NCBI GenBank assembly: GCA_003118195.1
Contig: BEXV01002595.1
Span: 1 to 26,833 of the forward strand
Length of the DNA: 26,833 nt
Source of the DNA: Hemicentrotus pulcherrimus
Lineage: Eukaryota > Echinodermata > Echinoidea > Camarodonta > Strongylocentrotidae
Direction: 5' to 3'
Part shown: positions 1 through 8,624 of the stretch, one piece after another
Numbering within the stretch: position 1 is the stretch's first letter
Layout: each line of letters opens with the position of its first letter
The notes under the pieces: model-generated
The model's input: the letters and a program-made list of their open reading frames with translations, nothing else
Databases searched by the model: none
What the model was told of the DNA's origin: nothing
Translations under genes and position numbers: made by a program

Positions 1-2
1 TT

Positions 3-137
3 CTGAAGAACATTTTCCCTGAAATAAATGTTCCGCTAATACATGTATTTAACTTATCACTATCAACAGGGGCTGTGCCAGACGATATGAAAACGGCCAA
101 AATAATTTCTATTTTAACAAGTCAACGCAAAGCGTAG
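3..137 (+). pseudogene. Reverse transcriptase, start of domain (element A)
   Basis: An open stretch of 44 codons reads into the left edge and ends at TAG. It contains the pattern HVFNLSLSTGAVPDDMKTAK, which is the conserved region just before the first RT motifs of non-LTR elements (H-x-F-N-x-S-L-x-x-G-x-x-P-x-x-x-K). The usual continuation IPIFKKGD-NYRPIS is missing because a repeat begins immediately afterwards. The NYRPIS-equivalent block (DYRLIS) appears at 924. The fragment is therefore the upstream part of the element A enzyme. Confidence 0.75.
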
Positions 138-597
138 CATCACCCTGCAGGGAACAAATGGCCTATATACGTCAGAACAAGTTACCTCCATTGGACTACA
201 CTATTATATTACTAGGCAAGGAAGTTAACCACATTTTCACATATATGATTAGGTGTTTTTGCATATTTAATGAGCTATGACCTTTCAACTTTGACCTACA
301 TACTCAGAAATCGAACTTAGGCTGTACATGTATTTTGATACAATGTAACTTCATATTAAATTTCATTAAAATTCATCAAACAATACTAAAGTTATGGATC
401 GGAAACCAGATTCGCATATTTAATGAGCTTTGACCTTTGACCTATGACCTACGTACCCAAAATCAAACTTAGCCTGTATTTTGATGTCATGTACCTTCAT
501 ATAAATTTTCATTAAAATTCTTCAAACATTACTGAAGTTATCAAAAACCAAATTCATTACGAACACACGCCCGCAGGCACGGAAGGCAGCGTTACTA
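138..597. repeat. Short interspersed repeat with two 153-bp units
   Basis: The block holds two tandem units that each begin GCATATTTAATGAGCT, at 261 and 414 (period 153). Each carries TGACCTTTGACCT-like half-sites and a common AT-rich part (TTTCATTAAAATTC). The block ends in ACGAACACACGCCCGCAGGC. It sits inside the element A reverse transcriptase, so it is an insertion. It belongs to the same general class as the DR1-bearing elements at 5507, 8625 and 14857, although the units differ. No coding sequence was seen. Confidence 0.6.
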
Positions 598-900
598 CAG
601 TGTGAGTCAAAAAAAGTTTACATCTAGAAAATTGCTTATTATTTTAAAAATCATCTTTGAACAGTAAACGATAATATATTTTAAGAAAGAATGTTTTATC
701 CCAAATCATTTGGTATCATTTTTGTGTGGTATGTGTTCACGCTTGAATGAACAGGAGGCATTGTTTGCTAGAGTGCAAAAATCAATTTAAGCCAAAGTTA
801 CTCGAGTTGTGTTTGAATAAAACAATTGGGATTTGGGTATTAACTCAGTCTTATCCAAATGACATCCCTACCAAAATTAATCATGCCACACATCAAATAT
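598..900 (+). mobile_element. Possible Tc1/mariner-type fragment
   Basis: The segment starts at a TA followed by CAGTGTGAGTCAAAAAAAG, which resembles the terminal inverted repeat of mariner-type transposons. No matching inverted copy is visible in the window and no transposase can be read, so this would be a one-ended remnant. It lies between the repeat at 138-597 and the element A palm domain. The right boundary is uncertain. Confidence 0.3.
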
Positions 901-923
901 CAAATATCAACAAACATTTGTGC

Positions 924-1554
924 GATTACCGTCTAATATCTCTTCTAACAACTTCTTCCAAGATACTTGAAAAAATTATGTATAAGAGACTAATAACATT
1001 CATTGATGACTTCGATATTCTGAGTAACATGCAATATGGCTTTAGAGATAAACACAATACAACACATGCACTCTTAACACTCATCAAAAAAGTAGCTTAA
1101 GCATATGATGACAGCTCTTACACAATTCCTGGACTTCTCTAAGGCCTTCGATACAATAGATCACACAAACCTTCTACATAAATTATACCATTATGGAATT
1201 AGAGGGAAGGCCTTATAGTGGTTCAGGAGTTATCTTATAAACAGAAAACAATTTGTTATTTTTCATTACCATAAATCTTGTGAAAGAGAAGTCAGTTGTG
1301 GGGTGCCGCAGGGTTTGATCCTTGGTCCTCTACTCTTTATCATCTATTTCAATGACTTCTATAGATCATCGCAAATATTAACTTTTATATTGTTTGCGGA
1401 CGATTCAAATATATTCTTTTCTCATCAAGACCTACATCGACTGATACAAATTGTAATTACTGAATTAAACAATGTGGCTAAATGGATTAGATCCAATAGA
1501 ATTTCTTTGAATCTAGACAAAACCAATTTTATGCTTTTCAGTAATACTCTTTTA
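924..1554 (+). pseudogene. Reverse transcriptase palm domain (element A)
   Basis: The RT core is readable in two frames. Up to about 1115 it reads DYRLIS-LLTTSSKILEKIMYKRL (924 onward) and then the QYGFR-KHNTTHALL block. After a frameshift it continues with motif A, FLDFSKAFD (1126-1152, including the catalytic Asp at 1132), an in-frame TAG near 1216, the VPQGLILGPLL block (1303 on) and motif C FADD (1393-1404). It ends in the NRISLNLDKTNFMLFSN region. Both catalytic aspartates of FADD are kept. The sequence stops at 1554 where element B begins and resumes at 7077. The frameshift and the stop make it a pseudogene. Confidence 0.85.
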
Positions 1555-2521
1555 GTCAATTGGCTTAGCGTCAAATTTATTGATTATCGTTACTCGGTGG
1601 ATAAAAGCGCCATTTTTTGTACAGGGCTTCCTTAGGACCTACTGCATGATATTAGCCTAGCAGCCCTCGGTAAAAGTTTAATATAAAGGTGTGGGGGTGG
1701 GGTGTCATCCCCAAGACCCTAAATAATATATAAGATAAAATAACATTGATTTGTTGTTGTACAAATGCAATTTTTTGGGACGGGACTTTTTAGGACCTTC
1801 TGAACAATGTTAGAGTTGGAGCCCCCAACAAAACATTTGTATAGGTGTGATTTGGGGGGGGGGGGGGGGGGNGGGGGGGGGGGGGGGGCGTCGTACCGGA
1901 GCCCCAAAACCAGATCATGTAAGATTACATTGGTTTGTGGTTATTCGACAAGCTGTTTTTGTACAGGGTTGCCTTAGGACCTACTGAAAGATACGGGGGT
2001 AGAAATCCCTGGTAACAATTTTATATACGGGTGTGGGGCGGGCATCGTCCCCGAGCCCCCAAATAATATATAAGGTTAAATAGCGCTTTTTTGTGTACGT
2101 ATGTCATTTCTGGAACAGGGCTTTTTAGGACCAACTAAACGATGTTAGGGTTGGAGTCCCCAACAAGACATTTATATAGGTGTGATTTGGGGGCGGGAGC
2201 GTCGTACCAGAGCCTTCGTCTTAGATATCATAAAATATCACATTGGTTTGTGGTTATATGACAGCCTGTTTTGGTACAGGGCTCTCTTATTGACCTATTG
2301 AACGATATTAAGGAAGGAGCCCCCGGCAAAACAATTATATAAGTGTGAAGAGGGTCGGGGTGTTGTTCCGGAGCCCCTGTGTTGTTTATTTTTTTTAACC
2401 TCAATACTTTGCATAATTTGGGGGTATAATGTTGTGAATTGCCAGTAATTAGTCTTAACAACAGAACACGCTCATGTCAGGTGGCTATAAGCATTACTAT
2501 CAACTAATCATAGCCTACATG
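1555..2521 (+). repeat. Left inverted arm of element B
   Basis: The arm is built of alternating subunits. One type carries GGTGTGGGG and CCCCGAGCCCCC followed by AAATAATATATAAG. The other carries GGTGTGATTTGGGG and CGTCGTACC-GAGCC. TTAGGACC occurs at 1632, 1790, 1974 and 2125, with a changed copy near 2287, giving spacings of 158, 184, 151 and 162 bp. A poly-G run with an ambiguous base occupies 1854-1888 (N at 1872). The inner end again carries the terminal motif GTCAGGTGGCTATA at 2476. Short open frames here are by-products of the repeat. Confidence 0.75.
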
Positions 2522-2788
2522 TAGGAGCCCTTCAGAATCTTTGAAAAAAAAATCATGTAAAATACAGAATTTCAAGTTAGCCAACATTTGTGACATAATT
2601 CTATTCATTCCTGGGAATCATAGAAAGATAAAAATGGTTATGAAATATTTGTGGAGAGGCCATTATGAAAAAATAGAATTCAATTTTTGATAAATTGCAA
2701 TACTGCAAGTGAAATCTGCAAGCAGTTTCACCAAAGTAATTATTGAACTATAAACCTATATACAATGGGCTGCTGAGAAAAATTGAAT

Positions 2789-5344
2789 ATGTCTCGTGCA
2801 TTTGTGGAACTGACCAGCTATATTGAGAAATCTGTGGATTATGAAACTCTTCTCTTCTAGCTGAATGAGATTCACTATCTGTATGTGAATGGCCTATATA
2901 TGCATGCACTGACCAGAAGCAAGAGACTCATCATGCAGTTATATCACTTTGGCATCAGCATTTCTTATGACAGCATTATGGAGATTGTGGAATGGATCGC
3001 AACTTCTACCTGTGGATGCTTTGTAGATGATGGAGTGGTGTCTCCGGCTAGCCTCTGAAAAGGTGTATTCACTGTTGGCACCTTCAACAACTTTTAAATC
3101 AACTGTTTTTAATGCATTTTATATGATACAATGTAAGCAATGTACTTTCACTTATTACTGAATTTTTAAATCTACTTTTATTAATGCATTTATATATGAT
3201 ACATTGTGAGCCAATTATTGTTAGTCTTTGGACTTTTTATTTGGTATACTTGTAATAAAACCAAAATTGAATTGAATTGAATTGACCACAAACAAAGCCA
3301 CTTCCAAAACCTCATTCCGTGGGACTGGAATCAGCCTTTTACAGTTGCCTACCAAGGACAAAACTGGTGAGAGCAGAGCACCTGTTGTGATACCACCTTC
3401 TGGAAATGAAAAGCATGCTGATCCTGATAGCTACGCTAATGTACCAGCCATAGCTTTTAAAACAACTGCTGTTGCGGTGCCAGAAACTGAAGTATTTCCA
3501 GTCGAGAGGTGCTTACATGCGGCCAGAGCAGGGGAACACAGCTGGGTAGAGCATTCACTGCCACTTCTAGAGGCAAAAGAACTCATCAGTGGAGATACCA
3601 TTACATGGGCTGCCTCTAATCGACCTCCAGTAGAAGACCCTCCAGAACAATGTGCACTTCTTCCTCTGTTTTATGAGAAGTCCGAAACTCCTGCTATGAT
3701 CTAGCATGGCATAGATATCGAGAGGCAAGCTGTTGAATTTCTGAACCCAGGACAAATCCCAGTCACTATATTTGACCAGCCTCTGTTTGCCCTGTCAACG
3801 TTTGTACAGTGGAAATGGCCAGACACCCATTGTGAGAGAGTGCATGTGGTTATGCTAGGTGGTCTTCACACATGCAGAAATGGCAATATATAATTCACTT
3901 GACGATGTCTTAGAAAGTTCTGGCTGGACTACAGCCCTCACAGAAGCAGAGGTAGCGTCATCTGGCAAGACCAATTTGTATCTGAAGGCAGCACACCTAG
4001 CTCGAACCCACCAAATCACTTTCTTGACTCTGCACAATCTTCATAGTGAAGGTTTCATGCTCAGCAAGGGCCCAGAAGATGAAGAGTCTGCCACTGCACT
4101 TTCATGTACTGGGACCTGATCATGCCACCACTGTTCTTTGCCCTGGATCATGTGAACTAATCACGGTGGATATGCCAGTCCACATGAGAGATATGAAGTC
4201 CTTGCCCGACACCAGCAAAGATAAGTGAGAATTTTTCTCACTGGGTCCTTTCCAAGACAAGTAACAAATTCTCTGCAACCCCATTTGATCAACCTCATGA
4301 GCAGGAGAACAAGATTGTGAAAGGTTCTGGTTGAGCTGTTGGACTCACAGAAAGCCCTGTGGCTTTTCCACGATGGATGCTTTCGGGACCAGAGATGTCC
4401 AGGCTGCTAAAGTATTTCAAAGAATAACTTACTGATGATGACACAGAAATCCTAGAGAACTTCCAGCATCATGAGCAGGTTCTCTCAAAACAGAAGAGCT
4501 TCCAGCGACAGATTGTCAGCCTCTCCGATACCATCAGACGAATGGGCAATCCCTTCTTGGAATATTTCTCAGAACTAGTAACTCTTGACAGTTGCAAGTG
4601 CGAGGATGAATCAGTGGTAGCCGCATTGCACACATTGGAGGATACAGGCAGGAAACAGTACAAGAACTTTGTCAAGATTGTGCTTGATGTCCACAGCCAC
4701 TCCATCCATGACCCAATCAAGAGGAATTCTCTAGCACTTTCGTAAACCTAAACGTAAGGTAACATCTAAGCAGGGGAAGAAGATCAAAGTGCATCAAACA
4801 ACGTGGCACTCTTCGGCCAGCTGTTCGGGATGGTGACTTGGCAGAGTTCTTTGCACATGAGATACAGTTCTTCACTCCATCCATCTCAGACTTAAACAAG
4901 CTTCATTTGCCCAGGACGAAGTCAGACCTGCTTAAATGTCTTGATCAACCTATGACTGCAAAGTCCTGGATGGTGCCGTCATCGTACAATGTCTGCCCAC
5001 TATACCAGCGTCGATCAGCACCTTCCATGAGTATGCAGACCAAGAATTCGTCCCTTACCTGGAAAAGCAGCTTCAGGACGCCATGCGGTTGGATGTTGTG
5101 TGGGACACATACATTCCAGATAGCTTAAAAGAATCTACCCAAGAAAAGAGAGGCAAGAGTGTGCGCAGGAAAGTATCGGGTGAGACCAAACAATTGAATG
5201 GACTTTCTCAGTGACCCACTCAACAAGACAGAGGTGTTTGCCTTTTTTGACATCCAGGATTGAAGATTTCATCCTGCCGCCAGCCAAAGCTGTATATGTC
5301 ACATCCGGGAAATCTGTGGCATCCATTGGTACTGGCATCCCCAT
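2789..5344 (+). pseudogene. Decayed cargo gene of element B, uncharacterised multi-copy family
   Basis: A long coding remnant runs through at least four frame changes. The first block (2789-3090) has in-frame stops TAG and TGA and ends before a 190-bp insertion. Reading resumes at 3286 with SFRGTGISLLQ and continues through EKSETPAMI, stop, then FLNPGQIPVT, WKWPDTH and MLGGLHT. After a frameshift near 3865 it continues HAEMAIYNSLDDVLESSGW. Later blocks are SKGPEDEESA, HVRDM-like residues, SDTIRRMGNPFLEYFSELV, NVALFGQL-like residues, FAHEIQFF, SDLNKLHLPRTKSDLLKCLD and FILPPAKAVYV. The series matches what I recall of a multi-copy uncharacterised protein of marine invertebrates. If so, the C-terminal half is missing because the right arm starts at 5369. 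Biochemical role unknown. Confidence 0.55.
3092..3285 (+). mobile_element. 3' fragment of a non-LTR retrotransposon inserted in the cargo gene
   Basis: The 190-bp segment separates two adjoining blocks of the cargo gene. It ends in AATAAAACCAAAATTG followed by ATTGA repeats (to 3283), the signature tail of a CR1/L2-like 3' end. It contains an internal duplication of about 75 bp: TTAATGCATTTTATATGATAC at about 3110 recurs as TTAATGCATTTATATATGAT at about 3184. Only the 3' UTR is present, consistent with 5' truncation. No target-site duplication is certain. Confidence 0.55.
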
Positions 5345-5368
5345 GATTTCAACAATTCTAAAGTGCTC

Positions 5369-7076
5369 CTAGGCTATGATTAGTTGATAGTAACGCTTAG
5401 CCACCCGACATGAGCATGTTCTGTTTTGTTAAGACTTATTACTGGCAGTTCACAACATTCTACCCGTAGAGTATGCAAAATATTAAGGTAAACAATACTA
5501 GATGGATTAGAGCAATTTTACTAACCAAATGGAAGCTATTTCTAAAATTCAAGTTTGATTGTAATCCATCTGTCGGTTTTAATGATAATGCATTCACAAG
5601 CTATTTATATTCATACATAATGAGTCCCATAACCTTTGACCTGATGACCCTTAACTCTAATCAGTTAATTGGCTCTGCAGGATATATATATGTCTTGAGT
5701 TTGATAGTATACTGTCGATTGGTTCTCATGATAATGTGATCACAAGCTATTTGTGCATACATAATGAGCCCTGTAACCTTTGACCCCTGACCCCAAAATT
5801 TAATCAGTTTGTTGGCTCTGCAAGATACATACATGACACAAGTTTGGCAGGAATCCATCCATCGGTTCTTGAGAAACGCGATCACGAGCTATTTTTGTAT
5901 ACATAATGAGCCCTGTGACCTTTGACCTCATGACCGCAAAATTTAATCAGTTTGTTGGCTCTGATAGATAAATACATGACCCAAGTTTGGCAGGAATCCA
6001 TCAACCGGTTCTTGATATAACACGATCACGAGCTATTTTTGTATACATAATGACCCATGTGACCTTTGACCTTCGACCTCGTGACCCCAAAATCTAATCA
6101 GTTCATTGGCTCTGTTAGATACATACATGACCCAAATTTGGCAGGAATCCATCAATTGCTTCTTGAGATAACGCGATCACGAGAACGGGACGTACGGACA
6201 TGTACAGACGTACGGACGGACGGACGGACAACCAGAAAACATAATGCCTCCGGCTACTTTGTAGCGGAGGCATAAAAATCTATGCAGGTGCTCCGGAACA
6301 ACGCCCCGACTCTCTTCACACTTATATGATTGTTTTGCCAAGGGCTCCTTCCTTAATATCGTTCGTTAGGTCTTAAGAGAGCCCAGTACCAAAACAGGCT
6401 GTCATATAACCACAAACCAATGTGATCTCTTTAATGATATCTAACACAGGGGCTCTGGTACGACGCCCCTACCCCCAAATCACACCTATATAAATGTTTT
6501 GTTGGGGGCTCCAACCCTAACATCGTTCAGTAGGTCCTAACAAAAACCTGTACCAGAAATTGCATTCGTACAAGAAAAAGAATCATTGTTATTTTACGAT
6601 ATTAATTATTTGGGGGCTCGGGGACGTTGCCCCTGCCCCCACACCCTTATATGAAATTGTTGCAAGGAGTTCCTACCCTTATATCTTTCAGTAGGTCCTA
6701 AGGAAGCCCTGTACAGAACAGGTTACAAATCAATGTGATCTTACATGATATATAATATGGGGGCTCAGGTACAACGCCTCCGCCCAAATCACACCTATAT
6801 AAATGTTTTGTTGGGGGTTTCAACCCTAACATCATTCAGAAGGTCCTAAAAAGCTTTGTACCCAAAACCACATTCATACAACAAATCAATGTTATTTTAC
6901 CATATATATTTAAATACTATAAGGGGCTCGGGGATGACGCCCACGCCCCTCACACCTTTATATCAATTTTTGCTGAGGGCTTCTAGGCTAATATCGTTCA
7001 GTAGGTCCTAAGGAAGCCCTGTACCAAACATGGCGCTTTCATCCAGTGTAATGATAATTTCTCTAAGCCACCTGAC
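5369..7076 (-). repeat. Right inverted arm of element B
   Basis: The reverse complement matches the left arm along its whole length, in two parts: 5369-5506 (including the inner terminal motif at 5396-5409) and about 6278-7076. A DR1-bearing short element splits it at 5507-6277. The outermost sequence reads TAAGCCACCTGAC on the plus strand at 7064-7076. Subunits are in the same alternating order as in the left arm. Element A coding sequence begins directly after 7076. Confidence 0.75.
5507..6277 (+). mobile_element. DR1-repeat short element with 3' hairpin
   Basis: This insertion lies in the right arm of element B and lacks coding potential. It contains four tandem units of about 143 bp, each starting TACATAATGA (5614, 5758, 5900, 6044) and carrying TGACC-TTTGACC direct repeats, CTAATCAGTT-like and GATCACGAGC-like boxes. 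The 3' end has a GGAC run (6208-6229) and then a near-perfect hairpin, ATGCCTCCGGCTAC (6244-6257) with GTAGCGGAGGCAT (6261-6273). The 5' end lacks the hairpin seen in the copies at 8625 and 14857, so it is slightly truncated. It looks like a non-autonomous DNA element whose mobilising enzyme is not identified. Confidence 0.65.
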
Positions 7077-7282
7077 AATTCATACAATACCAGGAAATGT
7101 TATCATGAATGATCTGGCCATAAGTCAGGTTGAATCAACAAGATTTTTGGGTGTCATGATCGACGATCAATTGTCATGGAAGACACAAACACATTACCTT
7201 TGCAAAAAAATATCTAGAAACATTGGTATTATTCATAAACTGAAGCATTTTCCCCCCTGGAAGACTCTTCATACATTGTACT
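7077..7282 (+). pseudogene. Reverse transcriptase, thumb-side block (element A)
   Basis: One open frame reads TIHTIPGNVIMNDLAISQ, then VESTRFLGVMIDDQLSW and ISRNIGIIHKLKHF, ending LHTLYCT. The FLGV-x-ID-x-x-LSW pattern is the conserved block after motif D of non-LTR reverse transcriptases. It starts exactly where the right arm of element B stops and ends where element C begins. The next expected block (YGILA-GNCNRSNL) is found at 12428. The frame is intact for these 68 codons. Confidence 0.8.
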
Positions 7283-7566
7283 GCACTGGAAATCCGGACG
7301 CGAAAAAATCTCGCCCAATCATCGTGAAGTTTCGATCATACAGAAAACGTAACAAAGTTATCCAAAATCGCCGTAAAATTGCTGGTAAAAGAAAGTTGAT
7401 TATGGAAGATCTGACAGGAAAGAATGTATCTCTCCTCAGCAAAGTATGTGAAAGTGAGAATGTAAAGAGTGCATGGACAATGGATGGGCAAATCTTTGCA
7501 CTCTCAAAGAAGCCTTGCAGTAGGAAAAGACTGATCAACTGTCAACAAGACATTAATAAAATTTAG
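7283..7566 (+). pseudogene. ORF1 C-terminal fragment of element C (RNA-binding type)
   Basis: The frame continues directly from the element A block without a stop, then ends at TAG. It reads RPIIVKFRSYRKRNKVIQNR, a basic stretch, then IMEDLTGKNVSLLSKV and VKSAWTMDGQIFAL. The arrangement (RPIIVKF, basic helix, EDLT, W-x-x-DG-x-I) matches the C-terminal domain of ORF1 proteins of several animal non-LTR elements, which bind the element RNA. The N-terminal part is absent through truncation. The apparent 178-codon frame starting at 7030 is a chance fusion of element A, an element B end and this ORF1. Confidence 0.65.
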
Positions 7567-7697
7567 TTCATATAATGTGCCGCCTGGTTGAGTTGATGGC
7601 TCATACTTTTTTAATCATATTGTAGGGGCTTCATTGCATGCTTATTCTATTTTCTTTTTCTTTCTTTTTTTACCCATGTTTATATACATTGTTTAAT

Positions 7698-8417
7698 TTT
7701 TGTGCCCTGATATGCTGTGTTCCGATTGTAATTGTTTAGTGGAATTTGTAGGTAAAACATGTTCTGCTTGCTTACACAAAATCTCAGAATGTGACATATG
7801 CCATTGTTTTTGCCCTGTTTATGTATACACTCTGGTTTTCCATTCAGTAGTCTAGATAATGATAGTTTCTGTGCAATATTCAATGATAAAGAAGTTGATG
7901 CTTTTGATATTCGCTCACTAAATTCTTTGTCTCATGTGGGTGATGATGTATTTAATGATGACGATGATGATAATGAAAGTTTACCTAATAATTCACTTAT
8001 TAATGATTTCCAGCTAGACTGTAAATACTACTTTCTTGATGAATTTTATTCAATTCATGACAATCAAACTGATAATTTTAGTATTCTTCATTTTAATTCA
8101 CGTAGTTTAAACAAAAACTTTGATGGAATATCTAATTTCATTTCTACTCTTCCTTCAGTTTTCTATTTATGGTTTTTCTGAAACTTGGATACACAATAAT
8201 ACGCCTATGTTATTTAACTTACATGTAGATGGGTATACATTTATACACTCTGATCGTATAATGGTCTTTTAGTTTCTGAAATGTATGATTATAAATTCCG
8301 AACTGAACTATTCATTTCTTCTGTTAACTATGACTCTCATTCTATCAAAATTTTACAACAGAAACAAAAGAACATTTTAGTTGGGATTATATATAGAAAA
8401 CCACAATCCAAACTTAG
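7698..8417 (+). pseudogene. ORF2 N-terminal part of element C: Cys-rich segment and endonuclease start
   Basis: A cysteine-rich stretch at 7703-7850 has paired Cys (spacing of C-x2-C-x-C, C-x2-C and C-x2-C-x-C-x-C type) in one frame. After a frameshift an acidic segment follows, and then ILHFNSRSLNKNFD at about 8078-8120, the N-terminal motif of apurinic-like endonucleases of non-LTR elements. GFSETW follows in another frame at about 8171-8188 (catalytic Glu region), and IIYRKPQSKL at 8380-8415. The enzyme would nick target DNA to prime reverse transcription. A 161-bp MITE then interrupts it. Several frameshifts make it non-functional. Confidence 0.6.
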
Positions 8418-8418
8418 A

Positions 8419-8579
8419 GGCCCGAATTCACAAAGGAGGTTTGTCGACAAACCTTCTTTTGTTTCGACAAACCTCTCTTTCTTATTTACAAACCCGGTTT
8501 GTAAAAATCGCGTCAAAACGCGTCATATGACGTACATAAACCTCGGTTTGTCGACAAACCTCCTTTGTGAATTCAGGCC
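8419..8579. mobile_element. 161-bp GGCC-ended MITE
   Basis: Terminal inverted repeats are nearly perfect: GGCCCGAATTCACAAAGGAG (from 8419) and the reverse complement of CTCCTTTGTGAATTCAGGCC (to 8579). The match extends inward through GTTTGTCGACAAACC on both sides. AGA occurs directly on both flanks (8416-8418 and 8580-8582). Removing the element and one AGA restores an endonuclease frame reading KLREFQKNLK. The inner part (8485-8545) carries further TTTGT and ACGCGTCA-like inversions. It has no coding sequence. The 3-bp duplication would fit Harbinger- or CACTA-type mobilisation, which is an inference. Confidence 0.8.
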
Positions 8580-8624
8580 AGAGAGTTTCAAAAGAATTTG
8601 AAAATTGTTTAGAACTAGATGGAA

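Larger units (their letters stand above)
1555..7076. mobile_element. Element B: foldback-like transposon with about 0.95-kb inverted arms
   Basis: Long imperfect inverted repeats face each other: left arm 1555-2521, right arm 5369-7076 (about 940 bp once a later insertion is removed). The outer ends read GTCAATTGGCTTAG on the left and, as reverse complement, GTCAGGTGGCTTAG on the right. Each arm contains roughly five subunits of about 150-185 bp, centred on a TTAGGACC motif. The interior holds one decayed gene (2789-5344). The element interrupts the reverse transcriptase of element A between an FSNTL-like and a PGNVIMNDL-like block. No clear target-site duplication is visible. The architecture resembles foldback elements such as Drosophila FB or sea-urchin TU, but family membership is an inference. 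Confidence 0.75.

Noticed and set aside
1719..1907. Minus-strand frame rich in proline
   Set aside because: It is only the translation of the poly-G run and arm subrepeats of element B.
6200..6230. GGAC/GTAC runs as a CRISPR-like or tandem regulatory array
   Set aside because: They are the usual 3' part of the DR1-repeat elements (also at 9635-9662 and 15262-15271), with no repeat-spacer structure.
7269..7538. Minus-strand 89-codon frame
   Set aside because: Antisense shadow of the element C ORF1 fragment.
7030..7566. A 178-codon plus-strand frame that looks like one protein
   Set aside because: It is a chance fusion of the element B end, an element A reverse-transcriptase block and the ORF1 end of element C; each part belongs to a different element.
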